A stretch of DNA of 12,500 nt from Chrysomallon squamiferum. Lineage: Eukaryota > Mollusca > Gastropoda > Neomphalida > Peltospiridae. Location: the NCBI GenBank assembly GCA_012295275.1, contig CM022669.1, positions 3,663,994 to 3,676,493 on the forward strand, given 5' to 3'. Under the pieces are notes generated by a model that was given only the letters and a program-made list of their open reading frames with translations, did not search any database and was not told where the DNA came from. Each line of letters opens with the position of its first letter. Position 1 is the stretch's first letter. The position numbers and the translations under genes are program-made. Of this stretch, positions 1-7,835 are shown in pieces.

Positions 1-70
1 AGTAAAATAAACAAATAAAATAGAATAAATAAAATACAAATTCACAATAAAGTAAAAACGATAGATATTT

Positions 71-101
71 AAAAAAAAAAAAAAAAAACAAGGAAAAATA
101 A

Positions 102-143
<42 letters not shown>
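71..143. repeat. poly(A) tract plus (AAT)n microsatellite
   Basis: An uninterrupted run of 18 A (71-88) is followed after a short A-rich spacer by about 14 AAT units (102-143). The surrounding 1-175 is extremely A-rich. A poly(A) run next to a simple tail could be the 3' end of a retroposed element, but no body sequence upstream can be recognised, so it is called only as simple repeat. Confidence 0.9.
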
Positions 144-145
<2 letters not shown>

Positions 146-330
146 AATAAAAACGAAAAAGCTACGAAAATTGTTATATGTCTATACACTGAGTAGAATT
201 GTATTTTGGGGGGGTATTTATTCAGTTAACACAGATAACTCTTAATATGTTCTGAATGTTGCATTATGAAGTCGATAATCTTGTACTTGTTATCATTATT
301 ATTATTAATATTTAAATTAGAAATGTTACA

Positions 331-333
<3 letters not shown>

Positions 334-377
<44 letters not shown>
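334..377. repeat. (AAT)n microsatellite
   Basis: About 14 uninterrupted AAT units. A shorter ATT run lies just upstream near 290-308. An open frame crosses the array and reads it as poly-Asn, but its openness is a by-product of the repeat. Confidence 0.95.
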
Positions 378-378
<1 letters not shown>

Positions 379-606
379 AAACTTGTACTGTATTTCTATC
401 GATATTTTCGTTCATTCCTCCTTTCTATTGATTCAGATGAGAAATATGTTAGCACGTCAAGCTGATAACTGAAACTGATTTTTAGTAATTGCATATCATT
501 AAATTTATCATCAATTAAAAATAAAACGTGTTTTGATAATGACGACGACAGCGCTAATTACAACGTTACATCAATTACTACAACGATAATTTAGAATAAA
601 ATAATA

Positions 607-729
607 TCTATCTGTCTGGCTGTCTGTCTGTCTGTCTGTCTATCCACCTGTCTCTATATATACACAAAAATAAAAATATACATGTGAGTGTGTGTGTGTG
701 TGTGTGTATAGACAGACAGACAGACAGAG
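607..729. repeat. Compound microsatellite forming an inverted repeat: (CTGT)n - (GT)n - (ACAG)n
   Basis: A CTGT/TCTG block (about 607-655) and a GACA block (about 708-729) are reverse complements over roughly 20 nt. They flank a spacer with a (GT)n tract (683-707). The two arms could pair into a long hairpin or cruciform. Tetranucleotide arrays of this kind are common in molluscan DNA. The change of strand within one locus suggests an inversion or a palindrome-mediated origin. Confidence 0.85.
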
Positions 730-859
730 AGCGACTTAGAGAGTGAGCTAGATGCATAGATATGCAGATATGCAAATAGACAAATAGCCAGACAGATGTA
801 TTGAGAAATAGACGGACAATAAGACATTACAAACAGGATAAAGAAGAATTTTATTTTTA

Positions 860-960
860 AACATCAGGAATCAAACCTGGCCAAAAAGATAATAACATTA
901 CGTGTAAACTTGCAGCTTGCAAGCAATAGCTTAATGACAGAATTTGCAAGGGTCGTTATG
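860..960 (-). repeat. Possible tRNA-derived SINE fragment
   Basis: On the minus strand, 880-864 reads as a tRNA T arm. A CCAGG stem strand is followed by the 7-nt loop TTTGATT and then CCTGA, giving four of five stem pairs. The loop matches the TTCRANY consensus at six of seven positions. Upstream on the same strand, around 930-905, TTGCTTGCAAGC resembles the anticodon-arm region of an alanine-type tRNA. A full cloverleaf and a convincing A box are absent, so this is not a functional tRNA. A decayed tRNA-derived SINE is the likeliest reading; chance is also possible. Confidence 0.3.
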
Positions 961-1222
961 GCAGAAACTTAACACTTTATGTAATGACTTGTTGCCACAA
1001 ATCTTCTTAAGATGTTTTTAATGACACGGAGAGATCGAGAGAGATGATTGATTCCACGAACGTAGTCTGGCTTATTGAAGCGCGATAATAGGATATCATC
1101 TTCGCTTAACTTCGCAGTGACAATCGATTATAAACGGAACAGGTTTCTCCCGCTGGACATTTGCTTCCATTACATATTTTGTAATATTGTTCATCACTGA
1201 CATCGTAACTATCATCATTTAA

Positions 1223-1241
1223 TTTTTTTTTTTTTTTTTTT
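1223..1241. repeat. Poly(T) tract, 19 nt
   Basis: A run of 19 T. It might be the A-tail of a minus-strand retroposed copy, but no element body is recognisable beside it. Confidence 0.9.
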
Positions 1242-1487
1242 ATAAAAGAAGACTAGAAATATGTTACTTAATATGCGGCATGAAATGATTATTAAAAGTG
1301 ACTTCCGTGAAAATCCACAAGAAGAAGAGAAAAAAAACAAAAAACCCAACTAATATAATAAAATTAAATTAGAAAAAAAGCTACAGAACAAATAAGATGG
1401 CAAACCCACGCCATTACAAATAGCAACACGTACAAAAGAGATTAAAACATCGAACTTCTGTCTCGTCTTTTCACACCAAACTTCTCT

Positions 1488-1805
1488 CACTGCTACTACT
1501 TTTTACACTGTCACTTCTCCTCCTCCCACTACTACTCTCACCACTATTACTACTACTACTACGACAACATATACCGCTACAGCAACTGATATTACTAATA
1601 CTATTACTACGACTGCTTTTAATGCTGCCTCTACTACTACTACTACTACCACCAGTATAACTATTACTACTACTACTACCATTAACAACTATACTACTAC
1701 TACTACACCTATTGCTACTACTGCTACAAAACTGTTACTACTACTGCTACTGCCAGTACTACTAATAATCATGGTGATGAAGATGCTGACGACGATAACG
1801 ATTAT
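1488..1805. repeat. Long imperfect (ACT)n trinucleotide array
   Basis: About 320 bp dominated by ACT/ATT/GCT triplets with many substitutions, breaking down at the right into GAT/GAC triplets. The triplet phase largely persists, so long open frames appear on the minus strand as runs of Val. Those are by-products of the repeat. Reverse-complement arrays of the same family lie at 4925-5155 and 10495-10550. Confidence 0.9.
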
Positions 1806-1826
1806 GAACACGCAGAGATAACATGT

Positions 1827-1875
1827 AAAAAAAAAAAAAAAAAAAAAAACAACCTTTAAAACCAGAAAAAAAAAA
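1827..1875. repeat. Poly(A) tracts
   Basis: A 23-A run (1827-1849) is followed by a second run of about 10 A near 1866-1875. They directly follow the ACT array. Confidence 0.9.
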
Positions 1876-2105
1876 ATTTGGTTTGGCTTCAGTTTTATCT
1901 TGTTAAATGAATGTCTCTCTTTTCTTTTCATTATTCAGAAACTAAAAAAATGTTAATAATAGAAGAATGTGAAGAATCGCTTGTTCTTCTTAATCGTGCA
2001 TTTTGTTCGTAAAACAAAGAATTAGAGAGACGGCCTGCTGAGTTTAAGAATCTAGGTGTTTGACGTAAACTGAAATACACGTAGTGCATTTAGTTTTATC
2101 TGTTT

Positions 2106-2178
2106 CTTTTATTATTATTACTGCTGTTCCTGATGTTGTTGATACTGTTGTTGTTGTTGTTGTTATTACTATTATTTC
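2106..2178. repeat. Imperfect (ATT)n/(GTT)n triplet repeat
   Basis: ATT units pass into GTT units and back to ATT, with a few GCT/GAT variants. The minus-strand frame reads as Thr/Ile runs and is not a gene. A similar G/T-rich stretch lies at about 2456-2494. Confidence 0.85.
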
Positions 2179-2577
2179 ATATTTTTGTACACAAGGACAC
2201 ACAAAAAAGCGAACAATGAAAGAAAAACTCACAGACTCATAGAGAGAAATAGAACTATATAGATAGATAAATATTAATAAATGTATATTATTTTTCTAAA
2301 TTATTTTTGTAAATTATTTATGAATTAAAGTTAAAAATGAAGACAAAAATCAAAGAAACGCTCAGTGAAGAAATCGGGATGAAGAGTATTTTCAGAAGAC
2401 ACAGACAAATCATTTTTTCAATTTACCATTTCACTTGTTTATTAAAGAGCCCAGTGTTGTTGTTTTTTCTTCTTTTGTTGTTTGTTTTGTTTTACTTATT
2501 TATTAATTAGTCTTCGTTTGGAAAAGGAGAAAACCTTGTCACAATCGGACATTAAATTACAAAATTTTATCCAAAAA
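2179..2577. other. AT-rich non-coding stretch
   Basis: Low-complexity AT-rich DNA with the T/G-rich run at 2456-2494. No gene, RNA or regulatory signal is recognised. Confidence 0.5.
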
Positions 2578-2594
2578 GTTAGGATCGAACTAAC
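2578..2594 (+). other. Small stem-loop with B-box-like core
   Basis: GTTAG and CTAAC form a perfect 5-bp stem around the 7-nt loop GATCGAA. The core GGATCGAACTA resembles a Pol III B box (GGTTCGAATCC), but the loop is out of register for a true T arm. This could be the end of an old tRNA-derived SINE, or chance. Confidence 0.2.
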
Positions 2595-2622
2595 AGTAAT
2601 TGGAAAATCAGCTGAAATAAAC

Positions 2623-2949
2623 AATCGATTCGTGGTTCGGATTTGACGGAGTTAATCGATTAAATAATTAATGTGTAAGAATCTTCTGTTTCTTTGCAAA
2701 TCTTCATTCTTTGTATCAACAAGATCGTAATTAATATTTTTGTTTTTTGTTTTAATATATTGAATATGAAATATGTTTTTGACATCTGCATGTTTAGTTT
2801 ATCACAGGAAGTGCTTCTGATGTTCTTGTTTGGCGGCTTAATTTCACCAATTACTTTACTTATCGACTTAACATTGCCCGATTGTAATATATCGTTTCGA
2901 CCGTCAAAATCGTAAGGACTGAAAATTGATTTTAACCGATAATCGATTA
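2623..2949. promoter_or_regulatory. Cluster of ATCGAT palindromes (Onecut-type motif)
   Basis: Three AATCGATT sites lie within about 330 bp: 2623-2630, 2654-2661 (inside the 12-bp palindrome TTAATCGATTAA at 2652-2663) and 2941-2948. ATCGAT is the core bound by Onecut/HNF6 cut-homeodomain proteins, which act in neural gene regulation; related sites bind DREF/BEAF-type factors in insects. The motif count is seen directly; binding is inferred. The palindromes could also be remnants of an unrecognised repeat. Confidence 0.3.
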
Positions 2950-3190
2950 AAAAAAAAAATCTACGTCCTAAAAACGATTTATCATCAAAAATTTAAAGAC
3001 TTCCGGGTTGCTGAGAATGACGAACTAATTCCAAAATCAGCTCGAAGATCTTTCTTTTTTATTTCCATTTTCATTATTATACTGCAGTTACAATACTCGA
3101 GTTTTCATATCAGTAACCAATGTATCAAACACAACTTCTGTATTGTTTCGTGAACCACGACTAGAACACTTTTTTGCATGGTCCCTTTAA

Positions 3191-3484
3191 AGATCGAGTT
3201 ATCAGTTTCTCAAACTTTGCCTATCTATCTACCTGTCTTTCTGTCCGCAACAGGTAATTAGCAAAATGAATAAAGGCAGACACGTGAGACAATTTCCGAG
3301 CATTCCTGGCACGAAAGGACGCCAATACAATTACTCTGTAATTGCACAGCTAGCAAAACGCTGAATGATGGCTGCCCTAACTAGCAGCATCTTGTCGGAC
3401 GGACTATCGATTGCGAAACTGTGGAAAATGATGACTCCGTATGGCTATTTTCGCACGAGAAGTGCGAAACTAACATTGTTTTAA
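3191..3484 (+). pseudogene. Possible decayed coding sequence, one internal stop; family unknown
   Basis: One plus-strand frame stays open from 3191 to 3484 except for a TGA at 3362-3364, followed immediately in the same frame by ATG ATG (3365-3370). The parts are an ATG-initiated stretch of 32 codons (3266-3361) and one of 39 codons (3365-3481, ending TAA). Their composition is protein-like, with mixed charge and hydrophobic residues (segments GRHVRQFPSIPGTKGRQYN and LSIAKLWKMM). The DNA is less AT-rich and less repetitive than its surroundings. In AT-rich DNA of this length a frame with one stop is uncommon but can arise by chance. I recognise no domain. It may be a relic exon, a transposon fragment or chance. 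Confidence 0.2.
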
Positions 3485-3492
3485 TAAATACA

Positions 3493-3525
3493 TTACTACT
3501 GCTGCAACTACTACTACTACTAACA
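3493..3525. repeat. Short imperfect (ACT)n repeat
   Basis: ACT/GCT/AACT triplets, a short relative of the 1488-1805 array. Confidence 0.8.
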
Positions 3526-3560
3526 TGATAAATTTCGAAAATATTCTTTATATATATATT

Positions 3561-3622
3561 GTTTTGAAACAAGTAAAAATCAACCATATATATATATGGT
3601 TGATTTTTATTTGTTTCAAAAC
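3561..3622. repeat. 62-bp near-perfect palindrome
   Basis: Two 31-nt arms (3561-3591 and 3592-3622) are reverse complements except at one position, G3573 against T3610. In a plus-strand transcript that pair would be a G-U wobble, so the RNA could pair fully, with only the central TATATA free to form a loop. Complementarity stops abruptly at both ends. The outer termini are GTTTTGAAAC and its complement. It fits a very small palindromic element or a recent fold-back duplication better than a microRNA, because no basal stem or normal-sized loop is present. Confidence 0.85.
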
Positions 3623-3692
3623 TTTTAAGTTACTAAGTACTTAACTTATAAATGTGCTACTTAAATATTCAGTACGTAGGTATACACACTTG

Positions 3693-3696
3693 TACC

Positions 3697-3730
<34 letters not shown>

Positions 3731-3806
3731 TATATATCTTTGTATGTATGTTTGCTTGTATGTATGTATATGTGTATATATGTGTGTGCCTGTGTGTTTG
3801 TGTGTG

Positions 3807-3842
<36 letters not shown>

Positions 3843-3955
3843 CACAGTCATACAGACATTAATGCATATATATATACAACATACACATGCATAAGTAAGT
3901 ACATACTATCCATACATACATACATATATATATACATACATATTATCACATATAA
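3693..3955. repeat. Compound (TA)n/(TG)n/(TATG)n to (ACAT)n microsatellite with strand switch
   Basis: The left half (3693-3808) is TG/TATG-rich and the right half (3838-3955) is ACAT/CATA-rich, its reverse complement. They join at a (TA)n core near 3810-3838. The region is therefore an imperfect inverted repeat of simple sequence. Open frames on both strands here are artefacts. Confidence 0.9.
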
Positions 3956-4144
3956 ATAATACAGAACATATTACAAGTCAAATGTTTATCATTAACAATA
4001 ATCATGTTCATAATCAAAATTTGAAATCTCTTCAAGACAAACACGACGATTTACAAATGCATAGATAATTAAATGACTTTATAAATATCTTATGATAATA
4101 TGATTATAAAACAGATCAGTATTTAGACAAAGTATGACGATTAA
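3956..4144. other. AT-rich single-copy-looking DNA
   Basis: No repeat, gene or regulatory signal can be supported in this stretch. Confidence 0.4.
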
Positions 4145-4558
4145 ATTCATAACATGTTATTGTCATTATACCTGCCAGGAAAAAAAATTAAAAAATAAAT
4201 TCTCAGTAATAAAAACGATGTAGAAATTGTGTTAAGTACACGTGCGCTGATCAAATTTCGATGTCATGATGGCTTAAGTGTTTCTCAAGGCCGTATCACA
4301 ACTTTGAAAAACATGAATCCTTACGCTGATCAAAATAAGGTCGTTGACTTGCAGAAAAAAATATTTTGATTGGTTGGTTGTTTCGCTAAGAAGATAAAAA
4401 GTGAATATGACATTCCCTTAAGATTTCTGAATGAATGCAATCACATTAAAAATAAATTAGATATGGATACATTAAGTTATTGGTTGATTAAACAAACTTT
4501 TAACACGGAAAAAAAAACAACAACAACGTGCTTCTCAAAGACAAAATATAAAATGTAA
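4145..4558 (+). pseudogene. Possible decayed coding sequence with two internal stops; family unknown
   Basis: A single plus-strand frame runs from 4145 to the TAA at 4556-4558, interrupted only by TAA (4196-4198) and TGA (4367-4369), over about 137 codons. The translation between and after the stops is not low-complexity until the Lys/Thr run near 4508-4530. It contains balanced charged and hydrophobic stretches, for example LSTRALIKFRCHDGLSV (from about 4232), an ATG at 4313 in frame, and FAKKIKSEYDIPLRFLN after the TGA. I see no signature motif and cannot assign a family. A decayed exon, a transposon or viral relic, or chance openness are all possible. The right end passes into AC-rich simple sequence. 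Confidence 0.3.
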
Positions 4559-4924
4559 TAAACACAAACATACACTTTCACAGACACGCAACATATTCAC
4601 ACAAAAATACAGTTAAACACACATTATACACGTAAACTGTGGACAGAAGGATACATGCATGTCACATTCACACACAAATGAAAAAAACGTACGTTGATTA
4701 AGATATCAGTTTTAAGATGCAAGACGGAGAGATAGATTCTTGATATCCGCAACTTTATAGATTTAATTAGGAAGTTAACAAAACTAATAATCTAACACAC
4801 AAACTCATTAACACAGTAATACTAACACTAACGTGGATTTGAACATCCAGAAAATATAAATCCATTTTCAAATGTTGATTGTGGATCAGAACAAAATAAA
4901 ATAATACCTTGTTAATGCCTGTTT
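4559..4924. other. AC-rich then AT-rich non-coding stretch
   Basis: 4559-4680 has scattered ACAC/CACA motifs without a clean array. The rest is AT-rich with no recognised feature. Confidence 0.5.
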
Positions 4925-5176
4925 TAGTAGGAACAGCAGTAGTAGTATAAATAGTAGTGATAGTAGTGATAACAGTAATAGCTGAGAGTAGTAATAGTCG
5001 TTGTTATAGTGTTTCTACTAGTAGAAGTAGTATTCTTGTTAATATAGTAAAATAATAATAGTAGTAGCAGTAGTACCAATCGTGGTAGTAACAGTGGGAG
5101 GACTAGCTGTAGTAGTTGTTGTTATAGTAGTAGTAGTAGTAGCGGTAACAGCAGTGATATATATATATATATATAT
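4925..5176. repeat. Imperfect (AGT)n array ending in (AT)n
   Basis: About 230 bp of AGT/AAT/AGC/GGT triplets, the reverse complement in type of the 1488-1805 array. It ends in 20 bp of alternating AT (5157-5176). Confidence 0.9.
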
Positions 5177-5306
5177 AAAGTACTAGTGGTAGCTTATAGT
5201 AACGGTAATACTAAAAGTAGTATATAACCAAAGCAGAAATATGAATGTATGAAATACAGTAATTTACCTACACGCAGATATATTCTCTTCTTTATACACA
5301 TATAGG

Positions 5307-5327
5307 TATATATATATATATATAGAT

Positions 5328-5358
<31 letters not shown>
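5307..5358. repeat. (TA)n - (GATA)n microsatellite
   Basis: Alternating TA (5307-5324) passes directly into about eight GATA units (5325-5358). Confidence 0.95.
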
Positions 5359-5865
5359 TGTAGGTGTATATACATTTCGTGAGGAAAGCAATAAAGCCGT
5401 GTGACAGTATTTAAAACATTTGGTTGGCGATAATGTGTCTAACATGCTACTCGAATCAGGCCTAATGCCTTATCGATCAAGGCGGCATTTCATCTGACTC
5501 TAGTCTTTGCAGTCGCGGAAATGTGAGTGGCTGTAATGTATATGACTTCCCATAATATGCCGCGAGTTCGGAGCAGGAGAGGATGTGTCTACACGAAAAA
5601 CACATTTTAAACAAATCACACATAATACGTGATGTCTATTAGGGAGTCAGGTTCGTCAAATGTTTCTCTGTGTCAGGATGGATGTTTGGTAAGTGTCTTT
5701 TCCATCATACTGGCTTTCTTTTTGTTTCTTCTGTGCGATTTGAAAAGAAAAAAAATATTTATAATTTTAAGAAGATGGCAAGTTTTGTTATAATTGAGAT
5801 AATTCGTAGAAAAAGTATGTATATATTCGTTTTACGTGTTTGCGTCTGTTATATGTGATGTACTT
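5359..5865. other. Mixed single-copy stretch around a candidate microexon
   Basis: 5380-5580 is less AT-rich than average and holds several CpGs (for example GTCGCGGAAATG near 5511 and TGCCGCGAGTTCGG near 5559). No frame or RNA fold is convincing. The only structured signal is the paired splice-site-like sequence at 5663-5694. Confidence 0.4.
5677..5688 (+). other. Candidate 12-nt microexon
   Basis: A pyrimidine-rich run ending TCTCTGTGTCAG (5665-5676) forms a good 3' splice site. Twelve bases later comes G-GTAAGT (5688-5694), a consensus 5' splice site. The enclosed GATGGATGTTTG is 12 nt, a multiple of three, as expected for a frame-preserving microexon. Read from its ATG it would begin Met-Asp-Val. 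Microexons are common in animal neural genes. No neighbouring exon is visible to confirm a reading frame or transcription direction, so this rests only on the two motifs. Confidence 0.25.
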
Positions 5866-5981
5866 ACATACATATAGTTTATATCTTTATGTAGCTATCT
5901 ATGTATGTATGTATTGACACTCAGATACACACACACCATACTAAAACACGTATTACGTACATACAAATACACATATTCATA

Positions 5982-6061
<80 letters not shown>

Positions 6062-6105
6062 TATATATATAGATAGATATATATATATATACAATAAATA
6101 AATAA

Positions 6106-6196
<91 letters not shown>
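5866..6196. repeat. Large compound microsatellite: (TATG)n, (ACAT)n, (AT)n, (GATA)n, (AATA)n, (GA)44
   Basis: Successive blocks are ACAT units near 5981-6009, about 50 bp of AT (6010-6060), AGAT/AT interruptions (6059-6090), AATA units (6092-6107) and an uninterrupted 88-nt GA tract (6109-6196). Open frames reading Ser-Leu and Tyr-Ile runs through it are artefacts of the repeats. Confidence 0.97.
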
Positions 6197-6203
<7 letters not shown>

Positions 6204-6391
6204 TTTTATATCCTCTGCTTTTTTTCTTCCGTTCACTTTCCAAGATGTGACTTTCCATTCATGAAATTTCAACTAACAGAAAATGTGGTGAAGTGAGATG
6301 ACAGATATGAATGACCTTTTAAAGTGTTTATTCAAGGATATGAAACGTGTGAACCCACAATGAACCGAATCTCTACGAGTGTTTGAGCAGC

Positions 6392-7430
6392 GTTCTGCTG
6401 TTTGAGATTGTTTGGTGGTGCTAATCTGACTACAAGGTGAAAAGGAACTTTACTAATACCTAAATAACGTTCTGTTGTACAAGTGAATGTTTTCTATATG
6501 TGATAAAGAAACATTAGCAGTTTCTAGATGATGGTAAGACGTTACAGTTGATCTCAGCTAGAGTCTACAAACGTTCTCTTATGCAACACTGACAGTTATT
6601 TGACAAAATGTGACAAAGGAACAACCAGTTCTAAGTAACGTTTTACTGTACTACAGCAACATTCGCAACGCCCTTTACATTAAATCACAACACAGACTGG
6701 TGCTACAAGCTACATAGAAGCTCTGATCGTTTCTAAATGATATATATTTTTATACTACATCGGTAGCGACGGTTACATACTTGTAACAGTATTCTGTTGT
6801 ACAACATGGTGTTGGTAATTTAAGATGATGACTTCTTAATAATGTTTTAGTGTACAACACAGAAATATAACAATACAAGAAGAAGGAATCTGTTAATAAT
6901 GCGTTAGTGTACTAACTGGACTAATAATAGTAATACGAACTGGAAACATCGGATGGTGATGGTTCTTTGTTACCATGTTTCAAAAGACCTCCGCTGGTTT
7001 CAAAATAACGTTCTGTTGCACAAGAACAGATGACGTTAGTATTGTACAAAGGACTTGTATCAGGCTTTAAATAAAATTCTATTGAACAAGTTCAGATGGA
7101 ATCATCGTACACAGAAACTATGAGCTTTATAAATAATGTTCTATGCGAAGGTATCAGCTAGTGATATTACTAATCAAAGAAACTCTGAATTTTTAAATAA
7201 TAGTCTACTGTATAATATAAGCTGTCATTACGAAGAAGCTAAGAGTTTTTAAACAATGTTACAGTGTATAACCATAAGCTGATATTACCTTACAAAGGAA
7301 CCTATGACGTTTTAAACAATACTGTCTTGTACAGTATAAGCTGACATTGTTTTACAAAGAAACAACGTGTTTTGTATGTTATGTTGTGTAATAACAGCTG
7401 GTGACGGAAGTTTGAAAAAAAAAATCGGAT
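6392..7430 (+). repeat. Degenerate tandem array, about 17 units of roughly 60 bp
   Basis: Units begin near 6392, 6469, 6541, 6573, 6640, 6741, 6789, 6844, 6901, 6962, 7010, 7076, 7138, 7202, 7258, 7321 and 7378. Most spacings are 55-67 bp, with some partial or expanded units. A typical unit has four landmarks in order: GTTCTGTTGTACAAC, then TAAGCTGATATTA, then TTACAAAGGAAC, then GTTTTTAAATAAT. The first landmark contains the palindrome GTTGTACAAC. Divergence is high, so pairwise identity is visible only through these landmarks. No frame is conserved between units, which argues against protein-coding repeats. The last unit runs directly into the ATG at 7431. Confidence 0.75.
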
Positions 7431-7491
7431 ATGAATTTTATTCACGGCCTGACATGGATGTGTTTCCTCGCGTCGTTATTGATTACATACG
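7431..7491 (+). CDS. Candidate first coding exon: signal peptide, followed by splice donor
   Basis: The ATG at 7431 has G at -3, and an in-frame TGA lies upstream at 7413-7415, so it is the first possible start in this frame. The 20 codons give a short polar N-terminus (MNFIHGLTW) followed by a hydrophobic core (MCFLASLLITY). This is the pattern of a secretory signal peptide or signal anchor. The frame is followed by G-GTAAGT (7491-7497), a near-ideal 5' splice site, leaving a phase 1 intron. A signal-peptide exon ending in a phase 1 intron is common in secreted and cell-surface animal proteins. The exon is richer in GC and CpG than its flanks. No second exon is visible in this window and no family can be named. 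A chance ATG plus hydrophobic stretch is the main alternative. Confidence 0.4.
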
Positions 7492-7542
7492 GTAAGTTGT
7501 GTCTGCTTTTGTTTCCGAGTAGGAGTGAGTTGCTAAAAGCTT

Positions 7543-7573
7543 TTCTTTATTTATTTCTTTCTTTCTTTCTTTC
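7543..7573. repeat. (TTTC)n/(TTTA)n microsatellite
   Basis: TTTA units pass into about five TTTC units, 50 bp downstream of the candidate splice donor. Confidence 0.9.
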
Positions 7574-7609
7574 ATTTTGTTTTCTTGCTTGTTCACTATT
7601 TTAAATACA

Positions 7610-7835
7610 TATTTCTGTACTCTATTCTAATACCTATTTCTGAAAAAAACTATTTGTATACGCTGTTCTAAAGAACTATTTCTGTGCGCTATTCTAAAGA
7701 ACTATTTCTGTAATTGTTCTACGATCTATTTCTGACAATAACTATTTGTATACGCTATTCTAAAGAGCTATTTCTGTACGCTATTCTAGAAACCTGTTTC
7801 TCTATCCTATTCTGAAAAACCTATATTTTCTAAAA
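7610..7835. repeat. 26-bp minisatellite with a 92-bp higher-order period
   Basis: Repeat starts lie at 7610, 7635, 7651, 7677, 7703, 7727, 7743, 7769, 7795 and 7822. Spacings are 25, 16, 26, 26, 24, 16, 26, 26 and 27. The 26-bp unit reads roughly TATTTCTGTACGC followed by TATTCTAAAGAAC. The short 16-bp variant recurs after exactly 92 bp, as do the next three unit starts, so a four-unit block was duplicated as a whole. If the exon at 7431-7491 is real, the array lies within its first intron. Confidence 0.85.

Larger units (their letters stand above)
730..1487. other. AT-rich non-coding stretch, mostly nothing recognisable
   Basis: Apart from the T-arm-like site at 864-880 and a 19-T run at 1223-1241, I see no gene or structured repeat here. 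One AATCGATT palindrome lies at 1122-1129. No frame is long enough, or protein-like enough, to suggest an exon. Confidence 0.5.

Noticed and set aside
266-472. Plus-strand 68-residue frame with a hydrophobic N-terminus and poly-Asn
   Set aside because: The Asn run is the AAT array and the leader comes from ATT-rich DNA; no splice site or domain supports it.
1503-1931. Two minus-strand open frames rich in Val and Ser
   Set aside because: They read through the ACT/AGT triplet array and a poly(A) tract; the triplet period keeps them open and the translation is low complexity.
3561-3622. Palindrome as a microRNA precursor
   Set aside because: Pairing is complete, the loop would be only a few bases, and there is no basal stem outside the arms, unlike animal pri-microRNAs.
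3641-3959. Overlapping frames on both strands rich in Tyr, Ile, Cys and Thr
   Set aside because: Artefacts of the TA/TG/ACAT microsatellite.
5895-6272. 125- and 93-residue minus-strand frames with Ser-Leu runs
   Set aside because: They translate the GA44 and TA tracts; short unique ends do not suggest a protein.
6392-7835. Tandem units as a CRISPR-like array or coding repeats
   Set aside because: Spacing is irregular, there are no constant repeats with unique spacers, the DNA looks eukaryotic, and no frame is conserved from unit to unit.
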